This document shows positions 58,342-64,000 of a stretch of 64,000 nucleotides of DNA, piece by piece. Within the stretch, counting starts at the first letter, position 1, and each line of letters opens with the position of its first letter. Below the pieces are notes generated by a model. The model did no database searches. It was not told the origin of the DNA and was given only the letters and a program-made list of their open reading frames with translations. The stretch lies in assembly GCA_032158295.1 (NCBI GenBank), contig CM063254.1, forward strand, positions 19,110,147 to 19,174,146, in the 5' to 3' direction. Origin of the DNA: Pycnopodia helianthoides (lineage: Eukaryota; Echinodermata; Asteroidea; Forcipulatida; Asteriidae). The position numbers and the translations under genes were made by a program.

Positions 58342-59864
58342 TAGTGGTTGTTCAGAACAGGGCGGTACTCGGGGAGGGGGGGGCACGTGTCCCTAATTGA
58401 TGACCCCCCCCCCCAGGTGCCTGGACCTTTGAGATTAAACATTAGCAGAATCAAATGTAATATTTTGTAACCCTAATATGGAGTAATTTACCTGTTTTTT
58501 GTAAACCTTTTTTTCTAATTACACGCAGAAATATGTTTTTTTTTTCTTACATCAGATTATCTTATAAAATACTAAATTACACAACGAGAGCGCTGAAAAG
58601 GGCCTTGTTTAGGAAAATGCAAACGGAAGCTACAGTCTTAATTGGCCAAAAGTGCCCTCCCTCGAAAAAAAGGTGCATTCCCCCTAAGCCCCTTGCGTAT
58701 TGCAGGTGTAGTGTTGTTCACAAATGTTTATATCCAATTAACGTAACGCAACTGTTTGTGGAAAATCTATTTCCATAACACAAAGCCGCAGAGGATGTCT
58801 TTAAGCCTCGCCGTGGGACAAGAAATATGTGACTTCAAACTTGTCGCCCAAGCAGGGGGCTTAGTTACCGCACGGAGGCACCACTAGCCCCCTTGAAACT
58901 GACAAGAAACTTCCCCCTGTGTGCGCGCACCGGGCCGATCTCTGCACAAACAGCACTCAAGTATGTACCACAATGATTAGCGTTGACAATTGTGAACGCT
59001 CCCGAGAGACTACACAGGACCGGCTGCGCACAAATATCCCTGGGTACTCTCGTGGAGGGAAAGACTATTTAAAAATATAAATCTACCGTCTTAAGGAGAA
59101 TACCTGAGGCATCTTGAAGACAGTGGATGTTTCCTAATGATTAGGAATCAACAGTTCTTGCGCTTCCTTTTGAATACAGACAAAGTGCAGGATTGTTTCA
59201 AGGTTTTTTTCACCAAAGTTTTCACGATGTCTGTTTCGATTATAAACTTGCATCGCCCAAACTTGTTGGCTCACGATGTGTCTGGTCAATTTAAAGTTAC
59301 ACTCTGGCTATTTTTTTGGGGGGGGGATTCTATATTAGGTGAAAGGCTTGTGATAAAAAGCAGGCCCGCTTTGGAATCAATCATTTCCTATTATGTTAAC
59401 ATTTTCAATCATTAATGACAAGTTTTAAATGTCAATTTTCAATCCAGATCTGATGTTTGATGAGAGTGAATCATAATTTGTAATTCTGTGACTCGAGAGA
59501 AAAGAGTTTTTTTCACGAGCAAAACAACATTTTCAGTCCAGATGTGTAGAAGATAACATTCCACTGAATTAGACATGGATTATGTGTAATTAAAGCTAAA
59601 CCAGCAAAACAACCAGAAACTGAGGAGCGTTCCGGCTTGATAAACACTTTTGTTATTATAAAGAAAACAAGTCGACCAGGTGATTCATAATTTCGGTCTT
59701 GAGAGAGATTATAAAGGAGAAATTAGAAAGTCCCGGGAATCTGATGAAGTCAGTCAGAAAAAAAATAATAATTGGGATGCGGTTCGGATGAACTTCTGAA
59801 CTTAGAGTGAAACAACTGGGCCTGTAAAAAAGGAACGCTGTTTTAGTTAAGCGTTGATCATCTT

Positions 59865-60200
59865 GATGTTGGCCTGGCTTAGGATTAAGATATTATATTG
59901 GCCTGGCTTCGGATTTAAATTCTAGCCTGGTTTAGGATTAAGATGGTGGTCTGGCTTCGGATTGATATGGTGACCAGGCTAAGGATTAAGACGTTGACCT
60001 GCCTTAGAATTAAGATGTTGCTGGCTTAGGAGTAAGACGTTGGCCTGGTTAAGATTAAGATGTGTTGGCCTGGCTTAGATTGTTGGCCTGGTTTAGCATT
60101 AGGATGTTGGCCTGGCTCAAGATTAAGATGGTGGCCTGGCTTAGGATTAAGATGATGGCCAGGCTTCGGATTGAGATGGTGGCCTTGCTTTAGGACTAAG
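59865..60200. repeat. ~27-bp minisatellite GGCCTGGCTTAGGATTAAGA
   Basis: About 13 variable copies of (T)TGGCCTGGCTT.GGATTAAGATG, unit length 18-30 bp. The minus strand is open through part of it (GHHLNPKP repeats), which reflects the repeat, not a gene. Confidence 0.9.
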
Positions 60201-60739
60201 ATAATGGAAATGAAGATATAATGAGTAAAACGATAACGATGATGACGGAGGGGCGTCATAAGACAGATGGAGAGACTACGATACAGACAAACGAAAGAGT
60301 TGGGTTAAAAGAAACAAATCCAAGACGTATTACTAAGAACCTCCACCTTCTCCACAGCTGGGAGGAACCACTGTTTCAAATAAAAACCAAAATATTCACA
60401 AACGGGAGACAGAAATCCGGGCCAGACTTCCTCAAGTACACACTCCATCAATTTGTTATGGTCATCAAAACTTGAACTGACCCCAGAATTTGTGAGGTTC
60501 AGTCCAAAGGGAAATCGCACCGGGCTGTGGTTCGGACAGCTTTCTTAAAGTCGCGGTGCTTTCACCTTGAGAGCTTCAACATTCTTATTCTGCGTCATGG
60601 GAAACAAACTCACTTCCGAATTGCTGGATTTACGAGCCATTAAGAAGTACTAAGTGAAGATACTTGTGGTGTTTCACGCTGAGGCCATACACACAAAAAG
60701 AAATTGGGCTGTGTTTCTGCAGACTGCAAAACCACATAC

Positions 60740-60839
60740 CTGATGATTTTTTTTCTTCACAACCTTGAGTCAAGCACCCAGGACAAAGAAATAATAAAAC
60801 AAACGCACGAACAAATCCAAACCCCATTCTAAAAGACAT
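60740..60839 (-). CDS. exon 1: signal peptide exon of the secreted Ig-domain gene
   Basis: The first ATG is at 60839-60837, a second in-frame one at 60827. The peptide starts MSFRMGFGFVRA, followed by a hydrophobic core FVLLFLCPGCL and then TQGCEEKKSS, a typical secretory signal with likely cleavage near TQG/C. The exon ends in a partial Gly codon before a donor reading TCATCAG/gtatgtgg (phase 1). The frame stays open upstream of the ATG, so the true 5' end is not fixed; a cag acceptor lies in the upstream flank, and a 5' UTR intron is possible. Phase 1 matches the exon starting at 12244, giving SSG/CSDGTTEAF across the junction. Alternative: a first exon for a different transcript, or a chance hydrophobic frame. 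The signal-like composition next to a consensus donor argues against chance. Confidence 0.55.
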
Positions 60840-61232
60840 ATGTGTTGTCAACAATATGAAAATGACTCGCCACTGGGTTTGAAATTGCAGCTTACATAAA
60901 AGTTCTCATAAATAAATCTTCCACCTTGACAGTTTGCTTTAAAAAAAAAACGCAAACTATTTTAAGTCTTGGCTCAATAGCACCCTGGATTATTTATGGA
61001 GAGCTATTTTGTCAAGGATTTTAAGGCATAACGGCACTCATCGATGTGGTTGACGAAACACAACAAGCACTTCGAGTCTGAAATAGAGCAGGGCAAGCCG
61101 TTTCCTTGTGCACCACTTATAGAGGCTCTTTATGTGAATCTGAGTATGAGATGTCTGTGAAGGTTTTGGACAAGTTGAAGTTAGGACCCGGTCGAAATGT
61201 ACGGACGATGCACCTATCATTGCCTCACCCTA
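60840..61232 (-). promoter_or_regulatory. 5' flank of the signal-peptide exon
   Basis: Region immediately upstream of the predicted start. On the minus strand it contains an A/T-rich stretch with ATTTATTTATGAG and CATAAATAATCC (weak TATA-like) and GCAATTTCAAACCCAG, which could serve as a splice acceptor for a 5' UTR exon. No CpG-rich patch or initiator that I would rely on. A TTAA MITE ends the flank at 61233. Confidence 0.25.
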
Positions 61233-61623
61233 TTTGAACAGAACTGGTTTTTGCTAACAAAACAGTTGCTGGCAGTGTAAAAAGTAAGCACTTTATGTAA
61301 TCCGCCATATAAGTAAACTGACAAAGCTGTAGAAGTTTGAGATCGATCGGCCATCTCGGTCACGAGAAAATAGTGAAAAACCGATTACACATTTGCATGC
61401 AATCATAGATTCAACAAATGAATAAAACTCTCACTGAGCGATAAACTCCAATCGGAAAATTAGTTTATTCATTTCTCATCAAATATGGCATTTCAGACAG
61501 AAATATTTAAAGGGATGTTTTCTACTATCATCATTATTAGACCGTGTAAGTTTTATGTAAATCTGTGATCAAAAAGTATATTTTACAAGTTGTTTTCTTA
61601 CCAACTCTGTAATGTTCCTTTAA
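61233..61623 (-). mobile_element. TTAA MITE family C, copy 3
   Basis: The reverse complement begins TTAAAGGAACATTACAGAGT and follows copies 1 and 2 to GCAACTGTTTTGTTAGC; the other terminal repeat is eroded (GAACAGAACTGG at 61236). It lies about 400 bp upstream of the predicted start codon. Confidence 0.88.
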
Positions 61624-63470
61624 CATTATTTTTGGCGGGACCGCGTGCATTTGTTTATTTTCACATACAAGACGAAGTGGAGTATTGGTCAATACTAAAA
61701 GATGTTGTTTTAACAAAGTAGTTCAAAACAGTTCTCTACTTTATACAAGAGGCTCGCTATATCGAATTCGAGAGAACAGTCGACGTGAAGTTGTCATTCC
61801 GAACAGCGACCTCTAGTGTTGTCTTCTCGTTTTCACACTCACGATTCCATCTACAGAGGGCGTTATACTGAGTTTGTGGCTCGCTCTGACATTCGGTCTA
61901 GGGGTGAGGCGGTAAGGGGGAAAAGGAAAGTTTTGTTATAGTATTTTCATGTCCTTAAATTGTTCTGTTGTGCAGTGGCGTAACTATACATTTTCATTGG
62001 GCTGGGGGGGGGGGGTCCGGGGACAAAGATAAAGTCAACCCCCCCCCTTTTCGCTGGTTATCTTGATCCTTGAACCACGGATACAGAGCAAACCCCTCCC
62101 AGTTTTTGATTGGTTCGGTACATTTATATGAATCTAACAAGAAAGCAGACATATTTAATGTTCTACATACATGGTAGGTGACACACCCTTCCCGGGTAAC
62201 ACCCTTTCCTCCCCGAGGGGGGTGGGGTGGGGGCATGTTAAAAATGTCATGATCTGCCGATAAAAATTGGCTAGGACACCCATACTTCGATAGAGGGCGC
62301 TATCACCTTTGAGGCCCAGCGGGCTGAATGGTAGATGGGTGATTGTTCTTCGCGATGGACAGATAACTATATTATTGTTATTGTTGTTTTAAACGATATT
62401 TCAATGCTATCATTCTACAACAGAAATGTAAATTACGACAAGCAAATACAAGTTTGGTTGTCAATGGCAGAAAGTTTTGCCTACTTGATCTTTTCCGTAA
62501 CCCTCCATAAATCCATTTTGACGGTCCTTGTTGATGAGACAAGATAGATTTATAGCAGCTCATTATAAAAAGTATGGGTTAGTGTTTTAGACGCCGACCC
62601 CAGAACAGAATGTATTAACTTTGTGTTCGGTTTTTGTGGCATCCTCTTTGAACGTTTAGGGCAATAACCAAAATAATGTATTACTACATAAAACGAATGC
62701 ATTCAGTGACAATTGATTTACATAGCCTAAAATGTGCCATGTCATAGCTGAGATTGAGTAATAAATAAACAAAAAACAGTCCATATCTCCTCAGTAAGGC
62801 AAACCATGGAGGAAAAAAACCAGAATTGTTCTTCCTCCATGGTCAAACCAGAGGTTTGCAGCACTGTGTGATTACTGCACTAAGAGGTGCGCCCACTAAT
62901 AGGGAGACAACAAGCGACCTCATGAATATTTTGTAGACCCTCAAAATATTCCACACTACTAGACAGATTTGAGAACCAAGGGGTATGCCTACAGTGTAAA
63001 CTTTTGCCCAATTGTGACTGGGGTCGTTGATTCCAACACGAAGTATTTTTTGGATGACCTAGGCCTAAAGAATTGTCCTATTTGCCGAGAGGTGTAGGTA
63101 AAGTTGTTCAAGATTGATGCTCGGACGTTTGGAAATTTAGACAAGTGTAAGGGTGTTTTTATTTGGAAGGAGAATAACTCGACGGTCCTTATATGGGACA
63201 ACCCATGTCGAATTGAGCAGAGGAAAACAGTTTATGAGCCAATTGACTATTTTCTCCTGATTGTAAAAAGATGTGAGACTTCTAAGTATATTTTAAAAGT
63301 ATTTTTGAATATTTAGTGTTTTGCACTGTATGCTAAGAGAGTTTATTTAAGAGGGTGCATTTTCAGCGGACTGGGACTAATTCTACGGAGTCCTTGACGG
63401 GTCATCTTATTAGCTGAGTTCCCGAGACAGTTACCACAGAGTGACGACACCCTCTGGTAAATGTTCACAC
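61624..63470. other. upstream flank, no gene recognised
   Basis: Contains AGAGGGCG words at about 61855 and 62285 and CTCTAGTG at 61812 (weak CTCF-like), and long G and C runs at 62005-62050 and near 62220. Overlapping frames at 62989-63316 (one reading NCPICREV) show no domain. Nothing else recognised. Confidence 0.4.
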
Positions 63471-63473
63471 AGT

Positions 63474-63600
63474 CCTCAGACAAAGATTTCGATGATGTGA
63501 CGACATCCTGCCACCAAGATGTCGACTTTAAAAGATCAATTATTTCGTGTTGTCGACATCTTAAAAAGTAGCATCGGCTTGTCCAAGGATTTGTCTGAGG
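63474..63600. repeat. hairpin segment next to the 54-bp array
   Basis: CCTCAGACAAAGATTT at the left pairs with AAGGATTTGTCTGAGG at the right; an inner pair AAGATGTCGAC / GTCGACATCTT surrounds ATCAATTATTTC. A foldback of about 127 bp. Confidence 0.75.
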
Positions 63601-63605
63601 GTTTG

Positions 63606-63767
63606 GATGGCACATCTAAAGCTCCTTAGCAATGATCTCACGATCTTGTGTAGGAGTCAGATGGCACATCTGAAGCTCCTTAGCGATAACTTCAAAATCG
63701 TGTTTAGGAGTTGGATGGCACATCTCAAGCTCCGTAGCGTTGACCTCACGATCTTGTTTTGCTCTAC
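63606..63767 (+). repeat. 54-bp tandem repeat, three copies
   Basis: GATGGCACATCTNAAGCTCC starts at 63606, 63660 and 63714; each copy continues TTAGCNNTNAC and ATCTTGT.TAGGAGT. Because 54 is a multiple of 3 a plus frame stays open (MAHLKLLS repeats, 63607-63918), but there is no sign of a gene around it. Confidence 0.9.
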
Positions 63768-64000
63768 TCGGCGTGGCTGCCGGGACTACGCCGGTCCTGG
63801 TCAGGAATTCCTCTCTGATCCGGAAATAATTCTTGTTTGGATGTTCGGATTAACCGGATTAAACAAACGGATTTGTCAACATGAAGCCGTCTCGGTTACC
63901 CTTTATGGTCTTGGTTGATACATAAGTCTAACCAATAATTTCAAAATAAACATAGGCGGCGAGAATGCTGAAACATCCAACAGTCGTTTTCTTCTCCAAC
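63768..64000. other. window end, nothing recognised
   Basis: Ordinary sequence, slightly GC-richer at 63770-63830; no repeat or coding match seen. Confidence 0.4.

Larger units (their letters stand above)
12245..60739 (-). other. intron 1 (about 48.5 kb), filled with dispersed repeats
   Basis: Phase-1 intron from donor gtatgt (60739) to acceptor tttcag (12245). The repeats in it are listed separately. Stretches of more than 300 bp where I recognise nothing: 12346-13900, 14096-14970, 15841-17380, 17706-18537, 18983-19955, 20446-20990, 22261-23464, 24441-26836, 27987-29356, 30430-31590, 31620-32262, 32406-33278, 33634-34290, 34480-36212, 36651-37043, 37976-38558, 39280-40050, 40371-41459, 41943-42429, 43400-45019, 45327-45730, 45909-46434, 46593-47751, 48911-49329, 49691-51030, 52977-53349, 53730-54067, 55916-57375, 57755-58161, 58342-59860 and 60201-60739. 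No open frame in these shows a domain together with splice sites. Confidence 0.5.
1303..60839 (-). other. gene model: secreted cysteine-rich Ig-domain protein, 3' part outside window
   Basis: Four minus-strand open segments are each bounded by good splice signals and join in one frame: 60839-60740, 12244-11994, 3297-3129, 1473-1303. Junction phases are 1/1, 0/0 and 1/1, and the codons completed across junctions are GGA and GAG, with no stop created. The product begins with a signal peptide, continues through a cysteine-rich unit split over two exons, and enters an I-set Ig domain whose second half must lie beyond the left edge. This predicts a secreted or membrane-anchored extracellular protein. 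The link between the first two exons rests only on phase and on the sense of the protein, across about 48.5 kb; the other two links are stronger because the domain reads through. I do not recognise a named orthologue. Extra exons inside intron 1 cannot be excluded. Confidence 0.65.

Noticed and set aside
60026..60259. Minus frame with HHLNPKPG repeats, possible repeat peptide
   Set aside because: Produced by the variable-length 59865-60200 minisatellite; no start context, signal or conservation.
62989..63316. Overlapping frames, one reading NCPICREV (RING-like)
   Set aside because: A single CxxC followed by a stop; no further zinc ligands or splice logic.

Overview
The window is eukaryotic, intron-rich and AT-leaning, with no operons, ribosome-binding sites or long continuous genes. 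Many short inverted-repeat elements flanked by TTAA, tRNA-derived SINE pieces and CR1/L2-like LINE tails point to an echinoderm. From memory, the element beginning AAAGGCACTGGACAC (37044-37803) is abundant in sea stars of the Asterias type. I could not check that, so the taxon is an inference.

One protein-coding gene is supported. It lies on the minus strand, and its 3' part runs off the left edge. Four exons agree in reading phase: a signal-peptide exon (60839-60740, ends phase 1), a cysteine-rich exon (12244-11994, phase 1 to 0), a second cysteine-rich exon (3297-3129, phase 0 to 1) and the first half of an I-set immunoglobulin domain (1473-1303, phase 1 to 1). Together they encode about 230 residues of a secreted or cell-surface protein: signal peptide, a two-exon domain with 16 cysteines that I cannot name, then Ig. 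The first intron would be about 48.5 kb, most of the window.

Layout from left to right. 1-455 is a 21-bp minisatellite. 883-1115 is a LINE tail. 1303-1473 is the Ig exon, and directly upstream of it (1474-2000) a 55-bp minisatellite repeats the exon's own 3' splice site about ten times. 3129-3297 and 11994-12244 are the cysteine-rich exons. 12245-60739 is intron 1, packed with dispersed repeats. 60740-60839 is the signal-peptide exon. 60840-64000 is upstream flank with a TTAA element, a hairpin and a 54-bp array.

The repeats are dominated by TTAA-flanked MITEs of 350-450 bp. Six terminal-repeat families (called A-F here) give about 18 copies. Several are nested, chimeric or joined end to end through one shared TTAA, and several carry a perfect hairpin at their centre. 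Other items are four LINE 3' ends, about seven SINE pieces, foldback elements, a pogo-like MITE, and tandem arrays at 11690, 22095, 42430, 48575, 54068, 59865 and 63606. I found no rRNA, functional tRNA or CRISPR, and no complete autonomous transposon.
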